DNA of 37,888 nt. It comes from Clostridia bacterium (GTDB taxonomy: Bacteria; Bacillota; Clostridia; Oscillospirales; Acutalibacteraceae). Positions within the stretch are counted from its first letter, which is position 1. Each line of letters starts with the position of its first letter. Made by a program: the position numbers and the translations under genes. The notes under the pieces are model-generated. The model searched no databases. It was given only the letters and a program-made list of their open reading frames with translations, and was not told the DNA's origin. The stretch covers positions 1 to 37,888 of the forward strand of contig JAFSEF010000036.1 of the NCBI GenBank assembly GCA_017435865.1, written 5' to 3'. Shown here piece after piece: positions 7,837-16,316 of this stretch.

Positions 7837-7868
7837 GAAAAAAGAAAGAAAACAAGAAGGTGTTTTGT

Positions 7869-8987
7869 GTGACCAACCGCGAACGTGCCATGAACATTCT
7901 GCATTACAAAGATGCAGACCGTATGCCTGCCGTGCACTTTGGCTATTGGGGTGAATTGCTCACCGAATGGGCAGAACAGGGCAAAATTCCTGCCCACCTT
8001 GCCGAACACAATTATGACGGCAATGAAAAAGACCGTGAACTTGACAAACTGATCGGTTGGGATTTTAACTGGTCATGTACCGCAGGGGCACACATGGGAC
8101 TCAAACCCGGTTTTGAACACAAGGAAATCGAAGTGCTTCCCGACGGCAGCCGCCGTGTGCAAAACGGGGATGGTCTCATTGAACGCATCAAGCCTGGTGC
8201 AACCTCCATTCCGTCCGAAGATGATTATCTGCTCAAGGACCGCGAAGCATTTGAAACATTGTACCGTCCGAAAATGCAGTTCAGTCCTGACCGTGTGAAT
8301 GTTGAATATTTCAAAACTTTCAACGAAACGCGGGATGTGAGCCGTCCCATCGGACTGAATCTCGGCAGTGTGCTTGGCAGCATCCGTAATATGACCAGTG
8401 TTGTGGGCATGAGTTACCTGCTGTATGACGAAGACGAAGATCTGTTTGCCGATATTGTTGATACCTTTGCCGAAATGCAATACAAATGCGTTGAAACGAT
8501 CCTTGAAACGGGTGCAAAATTTGATTTTGCCCATTACTGGGAGGATATCTGCTTCAAAAACGGTCCCTTGCTGTCGCCCGGAGTTTTCGATGAACTGTGT
8601 GCAAAGCATTATAAAAAGAGAAACGATTTGTGTCACAAATACGGCATTGATGTCATTTCCCTTGACTGCGACGGTGTGACAGAAAAGCTGCTGCCGACGT
8701 GGTTCGAAAACGGAGTCAACACCATGTTTCCCATTGAAATCGGTGTGTGGGGCGATCAGTTTGAGCCTGCCCGTCAGAAATACGGCAAAGGAATGCTCGG
8801 TGTCGGCGGTATGGACAAAACGGCACTGCGTAAAGACAAAGCTGCTGTCGATAAAGAAATTGAACGGCTGAAAAGACTTGCATCTATGGGCGGTTTTATT
8901 CCGTGTCCCGATCACCGTCTGATGCCCGGCACAAAGTTTGAGCTTGTGCAATATTATGCGGACGAAATTAAAAAAATCAAGATCTGA
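7869..8987 (+). CDS. UroD/MtaA-superfamily methyltransferase (corrinoid-linked)
   Basis: A 372-residue protein of the uroporphyrinogen decarboxylase superfamily in the branch of corrinoid methyltransferases rather than haem enzymes. It opens with MTNRERAMNILHYKDADRMP, the usual UroD-like start. It has HYWEDICFKNGPLLSP near residue 218 and a GVGGMDKTALRK segment near 316. The GTG at 7869 has AAGAAGG eight bases upstream. The next gene encodes a corrinoid protein, so the likely job is methyl transfer between a methylated substrate (for example a methyl ether) and the cobamide. The substrate cannot be read from the sequence. It is the first gene of the operon. Confidence 0.82.
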   Translation: MTNRERAMNILHYKDADRMPAVHFGYWGELLTEWAEQGKIPAHLAEHNYDGNEKDRELDKLIGWDFNWSCTAGAHMGLKPGFEHKEIEVLPDGSRRVQNGDGLIERIKPGATSIPSEDDYLLKDREAFETLYRPKMQFSPDRVNVEYFKTFNETRDVSRPIGLNLGSVLGSIRNMTSVVGMSYLLYDEDEDLFADIVDTFAEMQYKCVETILETGAKFDFAHYWEDICFKNGPLLSPGVFDELCAKHYKKRNDLCHKYGIDVISLDCDGVTEKLLPTWFENGVNTMFPIEIGVWGDQFEPARQKYGKGMLGVGGMDKTALRKDKAAVDKEIERLKRLASMGGFIPCPDHRLMPGTKFELVQYYADEIKKIKI

Positions 8988-9001
8988 CAGGAGAGAAAAA
9001 T

Positions 9002-9634
9002 ATGAGTATTCTGATTGAAATTTCCGAAAATGTACAGAACGGAAAAATGAAAGCCGTCAAGGAGCTTGTGAATACGGCCCTCGAACAGGGCATTTCCGCT
9101 AACGAAATCCTCAACACCGGTCTGTCCGCCGGCATGACGCTCATCGGTGAAAGGTTCAAAACGGGCGACGTGTATGTTCCCGAAGTGTTGGTTGCCGCCC
9201 GTGCCATGAACGCAGGTGTGCAGATCTTAAAACCGCTGCTGACCGAAGAAGGTGCTGCAGCAAAAGGCAAGGTCTGCATCGGTACGGTGCAGGGGGATAT
9301 GCATGATATCGGCAAGAATCTTGTCAAAATGATGATGGAAGGAAAAGGTCTCGAAGTCGTTGATCTCGGCACAGACGTTGCCCCCGAAACCTTTGTGAAG
9401 ACGGCAATCGAACAGAATTGTCAGGTCATCTGCTGTTCGGCACTGTTGACAACCACCAGGGAAGTGATGGCAGAAGTTGTCAAAGAAGCCGAAAAGCAGG
9501 GCGTTCGCGATACAATCAGAATCATGGTCGGCGGTGCACCGTTGAGCGATGAATACTGCAAACAGATCGGTGCGGACTGCTACTGTGCCGATGCCGCATC
9601 TGCTGCAGATGCAGCTGTGGACCTGTGCAAATAA
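9002..9634 (+). CDS. Corrinoid (B12-binding) methyl-carrier protein
   Basis: A 210-residue cognate corrinoid protein of the MtaC/MtbC/MttC type. The N-terminal four-helix cap (about 1-85) has the GMTLIGERFKTGDVYVPEVL segment. The Rossmann B12 domain (about 90-210) has DMHDIGKNLV with the lower-ligand histidine H101 (DxHxxG type), then a CSALLTTT strand and VGGAPLSDEY near the end. It carries the methyl group on cobalt between the UroD-like methyltransferases encoded on either side. It starts 14 bases after the first methyltransferase, with AGGAGAG upstream. It is the only corrinoid protein in the window. Confidence 0.93.
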   Translation: MSILIEISENVQNGKMKAVKELVNTALEQGISANEILNTGLSAGMTLIGERFKTGDVYVPEVLVAARAMNAGVQILKPLLTEEGAAAKGKVCIGTVQGDMHDIGKNLVKMMMEGKGLEVVDLGTDVAPETFVKTAIEQNCQVICCSALLTTTREVMAEVVKEAEKQGVRDTIRIMVGGAPLSDEYCKQIGADCYCADAASAADAAVDLCK

Positions 9635-9635
9635 G

Positions 9636-10163
9636 ATGGATATTAAAAAATATCTGACATCTCCCGATATTTTTGAAACAGCTGAATTGCTTACTTCTGC
9701 GATTCCTTTTTCGGAAGCGGTTGTGCAGGCTTGCCGCGAGAATCGCTGCGGTCAGTACGGCACCTGCTGGACTTGTCCGCCGGGTGTCGGTACGCTTGAA
9801 AGCTTAAAGAACAAGGCTCTGTCTTTTGAAAAAGCCGTCCTGTTTACCTGTAAATATGATTTGGAAGACTGTTTCGATTTTGAAGGGATGCAGGATGCTG
9901 CAAAAAAATCAAGAGAGCTGCTGTTTTCAATAGCCGACAAACTTCGTGCAGACGGTGTGCGTTTTCAGGCAATGGGTTGCGGAAGTTGTGACCTGTGCGA
10001 CAAATGCACCTATCCCGATGCACCCTGCCGTTTTCCCGAACGTGCACTCATTTCTATGGAGGCTTGCGGCATCAATGTCATTGAACTTGCCAAAAATGTC
10101 GGGGTTCGCTACAACAACGGTTCTGAAACAGTGACTTATTTCAGTATCATTCTCTATGATTGA
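9636..10163 (+). CDS. DUF2284 cysteine-rich metal-binding protein
   Basis: A 175-residue cytoplasmic protein with two cysteine clusters: CGQYGTCWTCPPG near residue 32 and GCGSCDLCDKC followed by PDAPC near 110-130. This is the pattern of the DUF2284 family, which often accompanies corrinoid methyltransferase genes and probably holds a metal or Fe-S centre. The ATG at 9636 starts one base after the stop of the corrinoid protein gene, so it is probably translated by coupling; no good ribosome binding site is seen. A role in reduction or handling of the corrinoid protein is an inference from position. Confidence 0.82.
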   Translation: MDIKKYLTSPDIFETAELLTSAIPFSEAVVQACRENRCGQYGTCWTCPPGVGTLESLKNKALSFEKAVLFTCKYDLEDCFDFEGMQDAAKKSRELLFSIADKLRADGVRFQAMGCGSCDLCDKCTYPDAPCRFPERALISMEACGINVIELAKNVGVRYNNGSETVTYFSIILYD

Positions 10164-10173
10164 GGAAAATGAA

Positions 10174-11163
10174 ATGAAACCAACAGTAAAAAGAATTCTT
10201 GAGAATAAATCAAAAACGATTCCGATTCTGTCTTTCCCATCCGTGCAGTTGCTCGGTATCAGCGTAAAAGAGCTGATCGGTGATGCACAAAAACAGGTGC
10301 AAGGAATGCAGGCGATTTTGCAGCGTTGTCCTATGGGTGCAAGCCTGAATATGATGGACTTGTCGGTGGAAGCAGAAGCCTTCGGTGCAACAATCCGCAC
10401 ATCCGACGATGAAGTGCCGGTTGTCATACAGGGCATAATAACGGATATTGAACAGGCTGCGGATGTTGTTGTGCCGTCACTCGAAAAGGGAAGATGTTCT
10501 TTGTATATTGATGCGGTACGCAGTGCCAAACAGGTGATTTGCGATGTTCCCGTGTTTTGCGGTTGTATCGGCCCGTATTCGCTTGCAAGCCGTTTGTTTG
10601 ATATGACGGAGCTGATGTATGCCTGCTTTGACGACGAAGAAAATACGGAATTGCTGCTCGAAAAAACAACGCAATTCATTATCACCTACATTGAAGCCAT
10701 GAAAGCAGCAGGTGCCGACGGGGTTATACTGGCAGAGCCGGTTGCAGGAATGCTGTCGCCCGACCTTGCTGCCCGTTTTTCGACTCCTTTTGTTGAAAAG
10801 ATTTTCAATGCCGTCAATGACGACGATTTTGTAACGGTCTATCACAACTGCGGCAATGCGGTCGGAGCCATGACACAACAGCTTTCGGCATTGTCTGCCG
10901 ATATTTTCCATTTCGGCAATGCTGTCGAATTGCAGAATATGATTCCTGCATTTGCGGAAGAAAAAATTGTGATGGGCAATGTGGATCCCGTTTTGTTTAA
11001 AAACGGCACACCGCAGGATATTGAAAGGGAAGTCGAACGTGTTTTCAATGCCTGTAAACAATATAATAACTTCATGCTGTCAACAGGATGTGACATTCCC
11101 GCCAATGCAAAGTGGGAAAACTTGGATGCCTATTTTCGTAAAGTGAATGAATTGTATGCATAA
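10174..11163 (+). CDS. MtaA/MtbA-like methylcobamide methyltransferase
   Basis: A 329-residue UroD-fold protein closer to MtaA/MtbA, the enzymes that move a methyl group from a corrinoid protein to a thiol acceptor. The zinc ligands expected for that class are present: H224-x-C226 in YHNCGN and C306 in STGCDIP. The MDLSVEAEAFGA block near residue 67 also matches. The ATG at 10174 has GAGGA seven bases upstream and the gene overlaps no neighbour, while its end overlaps the RACE gene. In Clostridia the acceptor is unlikely to be coenzyme M; homocysteine or tetrahydrofolate are possible, but the sequence does not decide. Confidence 0.82.
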   Translation: MKPTVKRILENKSKTIPILSFPSVQLLGISVKELIGDAQKQVQGMQAILQRCPMGASLNMMDLSVEAEAFGATIRTSDDEVPVVIQGIITDIEQAADVVVPSLEKGRCSLYIDAVRSAKQVICDVPVFCGCIGPYSLASRLFDMTELMYACFDDEENTELLLEKTTQFIITYIEAMKAAGADGVILAEPVAGMLSPDLAARFSTPFVEKIFNAVNDDDFVTVYHNCGNAVGAMTQQLSALSADIFHFGNAVELQNMIPAFAEEKIVMGNVDPVLFKNGTPQDIEREVERVFNACKQYNNFMLSTGCDIPANAKWENLDAYFRKVNELYA

Positions 11164-12556
11164 TGTCAGAATTGACAACAGAATATATACAGCTTCTGAC
11201 GGTGAAACGCTGTCGGAACTGTTTTTGCGTGTCGGATTGACGATCGCCCATCCGTGTGCAGGCAGAGGAATCTGCAAAAAATGCACGGTGAAAGTCAACG
11301 GACAACAGGTGCTTTCATGTCAGTACCGTATCCATTCGGACATCGAAGTCATTCTTCCCGCACAGGGTGAAATTGAATCCGTTGCGGGCGGTGATACGGC
11401 ACAGATGCAGACGGAAAATGTCTGTTTTGCACTGGATATCGGCACAACCACCTTGGCACTTGCCCTTGTTTCGTTGGATGAAAAGAAGATGATAAAAGTC
11501 ATCACCCGAACCAATCCGCAGGTCGCATTCGGTGCTGATGTGATTTCGCGTATTGACTATTGCCGCAAAAACACGGCACAACCGCTTTGCAGTGCACTCA
11601 TAGCTGCTGTCAACGAAATGGTGTCTGCATTTGCCCTTGATTCTCCGAAAGATCTTTATGTGGCAGGCAATACCACGATGCTGCATTTGTTTTTGAATGT
11701 CGATTGTTCGTCGATCGGTGTTGCACCCTACACACCTGCATTTCTTGAAAGCAAGACGGCAACAGGAGAACAACTGGGATTGCAGGGGATCGGTACTGTT
11801 GTTTCTTTGCCGAATATTGCTGCCTTTGTCGGTTCGGATCTTGTGGCAGGACTCAATTGCGTTGCAATGCCTGCGGACGAAAAATACAGCCTGCTTGTTG
11901 ACCTCGGCACCAATGCGGAAGTGCTTCTGTTTTCGACTCGTGATATCCTTTGCACTGCTGCCGCGGCAGGCCCGTGTTTTGAAGGTGCCAATATTTCGCA
12001 AGGGATGCCTGCGACCGACGGTGCCATTACTTCTTTTTCGTTTGACGGCGGTGTGCCGAAGATAAAAACCGTCGGCAATGTACCTGCAAAGGGCATTTGC
12101 GGAACCGGACTCATTGACATCATTGCCGCATTGCTAAAATATGAAATTATTGACGAGTCGGGTTACATGGAAGACGAAAGCTTTGAAGTAGCCCCCGGTG
12201 TCTTTTTAGAACAGGCCGATGTGCGGCAGTTTCAGCTTGCAAAGTCGGCGGTGTATTCGGCGATCACTGCACTGTTAAAACAAAAAAACATCCGTCCCGC
12301 GGATGTCCAAAAGCTTTATATTTCAGGTGGCTTTTCGGCAAAAATTAATATCGACAATGCCGTATTCTGTGGTCTTTTGCCCAAGGAGCTTGCTGACCGC
12401 TGTGTTGTGCTTAACAACAGCAGCCTTCTGGGCACGGTGCGGTTTGCCTGCGAGCAGAATGATCTTGAAAAAATCATACAAAAAGCAACCTACATCGACC
12501 TTGCAACCGACCCGACATTTTCGCAAAGCTTTATTGAAAATATGATGTTTACATAA
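11147..12556 (+). CDS. RACE-type corrinoid reactivation ATPase (DUF4445)
   Basis: Reactivator of corrinoid enzymes, 469 residues. The N-terminal 2Fe-2S ferredoxin domain has C37, C43, C46 and C58. An ASKHA-type ATPase domain begins at about residue 91 with FALDIGTTTLALAL, continues with VDLGTNAEVLLF and AAAGPCFEGANIS, and ends with a YISGGFSAKI block near 405. These proteins reduce inactive Co(II) to Co(I) at the expense of ATP. It overlaps the preceding methyltransferase by 17 bases (8 if the ATG at 11156 is used; both lack a strong ribosome binding site). Its presence shows that the operon runs methyl-transfer cycles that need redox repair. Confidence 0.92.
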   Translation: MNCMHNVRIDNRIYTASDGETLSELFLRVGLTIAHPCAGRGICKKCTVKVNGQQVLSCQYRIHSDIEVILPAQGEIESVAGGDTAQMQTENVCFALDIGTTTLALALVSLDEKKMIKVITRTNPQVAFGADVISRIDYCRKNTAQPLCSALIAAVNEMVSAFALDSPKDLYVAGNTTMLHLFLNVDCSSIGVAPYTPAFLESKTATGEQLGLQGIGTVVSLPNIAAFVGSDLVAGLNCVAMPADEKYSLLVDLGTNAEVLLFSTRDILCTAAAAGPCFEGANISQGMPATDGAITSFSFDGGVPKIKTVGNVPAKGICGTGLIDIIAALLKYEIIDESGYMEDESFEVAPGVFLEQADVRQFQLAKSAVYSAITALLKQKNIRPADVQKLYISGGFSAKINIDNAVFCGLLPKELADRCVVLNNSSLLGTVRFACEQNDLEKIIQKATYIDLATDPTFSQSFIENMMFT

Positions 12557-12577
12557 CCGATTCATCAGGAGGAAAAA

Positions 12578-13264
12578 ATGGCAGATATTATTGATTTCAA
12601 TCATGATTTTGAAAACATTATAGCAATTATTGAGCAAGCAAAGATGCGAGCCATCAAAGCTGTGAACACAGAAATGATTGAAATGTATTGGCAGATTGGC
12701 AGGTATATCAGCGAGAAGGCAGAACAGGAGGGTTGGGGAAAAGGTGTTGTGCAGGATTTTGCACAGTTCCTTAAACAGACTTATCCGTCTGCAAGCGGTT
12801 TTTCGGCGCAGAATATATGGCGGATGAAACAGTTTTATGAAACTTACAAGTGCAATGAAAAACTCTCACCACTGGTGAGAGAAATTACATGGTCAAATAA
12901 TCTTCTGATTATGGCAGGATGCAAAACGGATGAGGCAAAAGAATTTTATCTGAAGCTGTGTATTGCCAATCATTACGGAAAACGAGAACTTGAAAGACAG
13001 ATAGACAGCATGCTGTTTGAAAGAACCATGCTTTCGACTGCCAAAAACAAGGATTTAATTGAACGCAACCCTGTTGTCAGTGCCTTGCGGGATTCCTATG
13101 TGCTTGAATTTCTATCAATGCCGGAAGAATACAAAGAAAAAGATCTGCGCCAATCCATTATTGCAAATCTGAAAAATTTTATTCTGGAGTTTGGCAAAGA
13201 CTTTACTTTTATGGGTGAAGAATACCGTGTTCAGGTCGGTAATACCGATTTTTTTACTTTATAG
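12578..13264 (+). pseudogene. YhcG/DUF1016 nuclease, N-terminal fragment
   Basis: The first 228 codons of a YhcG-like protein: the DUF1016 N-terminal domain with MYWQIGRYISEK, the WSNNLLIMAG segment and YVLEFLSMPE. It ends ...VQVGNTDFF, after which an intact homologue would read straight into VDLLFYNR. Instead an insertion begins and supplies a TAG stop. The C-terminal nuclease half continues in the same frame at 13381. The start at 12578 has CAGGAGGA upstream, 21 bases after the RACE gene, so it sits on the methyltransferase transcript. YhcG proteins are PDDEXK-like DNases linked to genome defence and R-M loci; this copy has probably lost function unless the fragments reassemble. Confidence 0.85.
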
Positions 13265-13380
13265 GAAACTGCGTTTTCTATAAAGTAAAAAATATTGTAT
13301 GTCCCTCCGAACGCACGCTTCGCGTGCTCGGAGATGGACGAATCGAAAACGGTCGCCGCGTTACGGCGAAGCCGTTTTCT
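13250..13380. mobile_element. ~130-bp palindromic insertion within the YhcG gene
   Basis: Non-coding DNA interrupts the YhcG frame between DFF and VDLLFYNR. It holds three hairpins in a row: a 15-bp inverted repeat (TTTTTTACTTTATAG at 13250-13264 with 13278-13292), a stem at 13305-13333 (CTCCGA ... TCGGAG with GCACG/CGTGC inside) and a stem at 13345-13379 (GAAAACGG ... CCGTTTTC with CGCCG/CGGCG inside). The coding frame is the same on both sides, so the insert is close to a multiple of three, but it brings stops at 13262 and 13286. Exact ends are uncertain because both junctions are T-rich. It looks like a MITE- or REP-like repeat; it encodes no transposase. Confidence 0.7.
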
Positions 13381-13708
13381 TGTTGATCTCTTGTTTTATA
13401 ACCGTGCACTTGCTTGTCTTGTGGCTGTTGAACTGAAGGTCGGAAAATTTAAACCTGAACATCTCGGACAGCTTAATTTTTACCTGGAAGCACTCAACAG
13501 AGATGTCAAAAAGCCGAATGAAAATCCGAGTGTCGGACTTATTCTTTGTGCAAGCAAAGATGATACGGTCGCAGAGTACGCATTGAGCAGTAGTCTTTCA
13601 CCTGCCATGATTGCAGATTATACCTTGCAATTACCGGACAAGAGAATCCTGGAAGAAAAATTGCGTGAGATTACAATGCTTACGGATGAAGATGAAAACA
13701 GAGTATAA
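13295..13708 (+). pseudogene. YhcG/DUF1016 nuclease, C-terminal fragment
   Basis: The C-terminal half of the split YhcG gene. The genuine part starts at about 13381 with VDLLFYNR and carries the PDDEXK-like catalytic core: the aspartate of VDLLFYN, then AVELKVGKFKPEH with the E-x-K pair, QLNFYLEAL and LILCASKDD. The first ~28 codons of the open frame (from a TTG at 13295) are translation of the insertion, not of the nuclease. No ribosome binding site suggests independent translation. The next gene starts 21 bases downstream. Confidence 0.8.
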
Positions 13709-13729
13709 CATTATCGCGGAGGTGTGAGC

Positions 13730-14686
13730 ATGACAGAACGAGAACGATTTATAAAAGCACTCAAAAGAGAACCTATCGACGGACATTGCCCGACGTTTGA
13801 ACTTGTTTTTTATCTGACACTCGAAGCCATCGGCAAAATTCATCCCTCGCAGCAACGCTTTGACCAGTGGAAACAGATGAGCAAAGCCGAACAGCGGCTG
13901 CACATGGAGTACATGGCGGACAGCTACATTGAGGTTGCCGAAAAATACCACCACAGTGCCATTTTTGTGCATCCGAATCCGGGCGATTTTGAAAACACGC
14001 TGTGGCTGCTTGACTGTATCCGTGAAAAAACAGGAGATACATTTTTCCTGATGATGCACGGTGACTGCACGTTTGAAATCCCCAACGGCAACACGATGCT
14101 GGCGTTCAGCGAACGGATGTATGAGGATGAAGAAGGCTTAAAAAAAGAAGCACAGAATCGTCTTGAAAACAGCCTGCGTTATGCCGAAAAAATGGCAATG
14201 CACAAAGGACTGCTCGACGGCTTTGCCCTGTGCTCGGATTATTGCTTCAATGTAAATCCCTTTTTCTCTCCGTCCATGTTTGAAACTTTCATAACGCCTT
14301 ATCTTGCATCCCTTTGCAAGGGGTATCGTGATATGGGATTTTACTCCATCAAGCACACCGACGGCAACATCATGCCCATTCTTGACCAGATGGTGCAGTG
14401 TAAACCCGATGCTTTGCATTCCCTTGACCCGCAGGGTGGTGTTGACCTTGGCACTGTTAAAAAAATGTACGGTGACAAAGTGGCCCTTTGCGGCAATGTC
14501 AACTGCGGACTGCTGCAGACAGGCACCGAAGAAGAAGTCATTGCCGATGTGCGCCGCTGTCTTCGTGACGGCATGGACGGTTGGGGCTTTGTCTTCTGCA
14601 CATCCAACTGTGCCTACACAGGCTTACCCCTTGAACGCTATGAGCTGATGAATAAAATATGGCGGGATGAGGGAATTTACCGATAA
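13730..14686 (+). CDS. UroD/MtaA-superfamily protein
   Basis: The third uroporphyrinogen-decarboxylase-like protein of the operon, 318 residues. It has the family start (MTERERFIKALKREPIDGHCP), DYCFNVNPFFSPSMF near residue 165, KHTDGNIMPILDQM near 210 and an ALCGNVNCGLLQTG block near 255, all typical of corrinoid-linked UroD-like proteins. The ATG at 13730 has GGAGGTG five bases upstream. The gene is shorter than the first paralogue and may have a different substrate. Placement downstream of the split YhcG gene suggests it still belongs to the methyl-transfer operon. Confidence 0.78.
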   Translation: MTERERFIKALKREPIDGHCPTFELVFYLTLEAIGKIHPSQQRFDQWKQMSKAEQRLHMEYMADSYIEVAEKYHHSAIFVHPNPGDFENTLWLLDCIREKTGDTFFLMMHGDCTFEIPNGNTMLAFSERMYEDEEGLKKEAQNRLENSLRYAEKMAMHKGLLDGFALCSDYCFNVNPFFSPSMFETFITPYLASLCKGYRDMGFYSIKHTDGNIMPILDQMVQCKPDALHSLDPQGGVDLGTVKKMYGDKVALCGNVNCGLLQTGTEEEVIADVRRCLRDGMDGWGFVFCTSNCAYTGLPLERYELMNKIWRDEGIYR

Positions 14687-14724
14687 AAAAAACAGCACAC
14701 CGTCCGAAAGGATGATGTGCTGTT
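14685..14724. terminator. Bidirectional terminator between the methyltransferase and tlpA genes
   Basis: Arms AACAGCACA and TGTGCTGTT (14691-14699 with 14716-14724) with an inner GTCC-GAAA-GGAT hairpin. The eight A at 14685-14692 give an excellent T-run for the leftward tlpA transcript; the rightward T-run (TTGTTTGTTGT) is poorer. Confidence 0.75.
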
Positions 14725-14772
14725 GTTTGTTGTATATTCAACAAGTTTCTGTGCACAAAGTGCGAATTGCTC

Positions 14773-15324
14773 TTATTTAAGCACCTGTTGAATATATTGC
14801 TCAAGTGTTGCCTGCGGCATGGCACCTTTTATGCTGTTGACAAGGTTGCCGTCGGCATCCACAAAGATCGTTGTGGGAATAGAGTAAATGGAGTAAGTGT
14901 AAGCAGCACTTTGTTCGGTGTCAAAATAAACAGGGAAGGTGTAGTCGGTGGTGGCAAGGAAATCCTGTGCGGATTTTACGGTTTCGGAAGCGTTGTCAAC
15001 AAGATTGACCATCAGGAATTCCACTTCATCACCGTACTGTTCCCACATCGCCTGGAACGCAGGCATTTCCGATTTGCACGGACCGCACCAGCTTGCCCAG
15101 AAATTGACAACGACGGGTTTGCCTTTGTAGTCAGACAGCTTGTGTGCTTTGCCGTCGGCATCGAACACTGTGAAATCGGCAGCCGTGGCGGCGGTTTGTG
15201 TACTGTCTGCGGCATTGAGATCCTGTGCAACTTTGTCAGAGAATTGGTTGTAAAGCAAACCGGCACCTGCAAGCAGCACAACAATGGCAACGACAAGAAT
15301 GATGGTCATTTTTTGGTTTTTCAA
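14773..15324 (-). CDS. TlpA/ResA-like membrane-anchored thiol-disulfide oxidoreductase
   Basis: A thioredoxin-fold protein of 183 residues held by an N-terminal membrane helix (about residues 7-25), so the catalytic domain faces outside. The active site is WCGPC with C80 and C83, and the cis-proline loop is SIPTT. It probably keeps exported thiols reduced, receiving electrons from the CcdA-like protein encoded just upstream. The TTG at 15324 is preferred because AAAGGA lies ten bases upstream; the GTG at 15333 is too close to that site and the ATG at 15309 would start inside the membrane segment. It is the last gene of the trxA-ccdA-tlpA unit. Confidence 0.88.
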   Translation of the reverse strand: MKNQKMTIILVVAIVVLLAGAGLLYNQFSDKVAQDLNAADSTQTAATAADFTVFDADGKAHKLSDYKGKPVVVNFWASWCGPCKSEMPAFQAMWEQYGDEVEFLMVNLVDNASETVKSAQDFLATTDYTFPVYFDTEQSAAYTYSIYSIPTTIFVDADGNLVNSIKGAMPQATLEQYIQQVLK

Positions 15325-15338
15325 AGCAGTCACATCCT

Positions 15339-16001
15339 TTAATTGAAGATGGCAATGAGTTTGCCGATCATGCCCGTTGCAAGCAGAATGCCGATGAGAA
15401 TCAGCAGTATGCCGCTGACGGTGTTGATGATCTTGTAGTGTTTTTTGATAAAGTCAAAGGTCGATTTGAAACGGTCGATGAGTACGGCACTGAGCACGAA
15501 CGGAACACCGAGCCCCAACGAATACAGCAGCAGCATGATCACGCCTGTCAGCACCTTGCCTTGCTGCGATGCCATCATCAGTGCGGAACCGAGGAAGGTA
15601 CCGACACAAGGTGTCCAGCCGATCGAAAAGACCACGCCGAATGCAAGGGATGAAAAGAAACCGAGATTATCTGTTTTGAATGCTTTTTTCGATCCTTTGA
15701 AAATGTTGAATTTGAAAACGCCTAAATAGTGCAGGCCGAAGAAAATAACGATCAGACCCGACACGATGTTCACGGCGGTCTGGTATTTGCTTAAAAATGA
15801 ACCGAGTGTACCTGCCAGTGCACCCATTGCACTGAACACAAGGGTGAAGCCGAGTACAAAGCCGAGTGCATTTTTGAAGGTGGTTTTGGTGTTGCGTTCA
15901 CCGCCGCCTGCAAAATAAGAAATGTAAACGGGCAGCATCGGCAGAAGACAAGGGGAAACAAAGGTGATGATGCCCTCTAAAAAGGAGATAGCATATTGCA
16001 T
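15339..16001 (-). CDS. ccdA: CcdA-type membrane thiol electron carrier
   Basis: A six-helix membrane protein of 220 residues that moves reducing power from cytoplasmic thioredoxin across the membrane. The two redox cysteines are C18 in FVSPCLLP and C132 in GWTPCVG, both with the flanking prolines of the CcdA/DsbD-beta family. It starts 12 bases after trxA and ends 14 bases before tlpA, so donor, carrier and acceptor are encoded together. In many bacteria CcdA serves cytochrome c maturation, but no c-type cytochrome gene is here, and a general exported-protein reduction role is as likely. Confidence 0.93.
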   Translation of the reverse strand: MQYAISFLEGIITFVSPCLLPMLPVYISYFAGGGERNTKTTFKNALGFVLGFTLVFSAMGALAGTLGSFLSKYQTAVNIVSGLIVIFFGLHYLGVFKFNIFKGSKKAFKTDNLGFFSSLAFGVVFSIGWTPCVGTFLGSALMMASQQGKVLTGVIMLLLYSLGLGVPFVLSAVLIDRFKSTFDFIKKHYKIINTVSGILLILIGILLATGMIGKLIAIFN

Positions 16002-16013
16002 GGTATTTTTCCT

Positions 16014-16316
16014 TTACAGCAGCTGCAGGATTTTTTCTTTGGGCATGGCACCGACTGCCTGATTGATAACTTTTCCGTCTTTCATAACAAGCAGCGTCGG
16101 AATACTCATAACCTGATATTTGACGGCAAGGTCGGGTTCTTCATCGATGTTGATTTTGCAGACCTTGATGTCGCTTCTTTCATTTGCGATTTCATCGATG
16201 AACGGAGCGATCATTCTGCACGGACCGCACCAGGATGCCCAGAAATCAAGCAAAACGGGCTTGTCGCTGTGTAATACTTCTTGTTCGAAATTGTTTTTGT
16301 TGATATTGAGAGCCAT
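16014..16316 (-). CDS. trxA: Thioredoxin
   Basis: A cytoplasmic thioredoxin of 100 residues, slightly shorter than the usual 104-108. The active site is WASWCGPC with C30 and C33, the buried aspartate is D24 and the cis-proline is in MSIPTLLVMKDG. The ATG at 16316 is chosen over upstream codons because GGAGG lies seven to twelve bases before it and MALNINKNNFEQEV is a normal thioredoxin start. It is the first gene of a three-gene unit with ccdA and tlpA. I saw no convincing promoter upstream. Confidence 0.93.
   Translation of the reverse strand: MALNINKNNFEQEVLHSDKPVLLDFWASWCGPCRMIAPFIDEIANERSDIKVCKINIDEEPDLAVKYQVMSIPTLLVMKDGKVINQAVGAMPKEKILQLL

Noticed and set aside
7765-7868. Cobalamin riboswitch before the corrinoid operon
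   Set aside because: Only a terminator and a promoter fit in the ~100 bases, and no B12-box is visible.
13295-13380. Independent start for the YhcG C-terminal fragment at the TTG at 13295
   Set aside because: No ribosome binding site is present, and the first ~28 codons are translation of the inserted hairpins.
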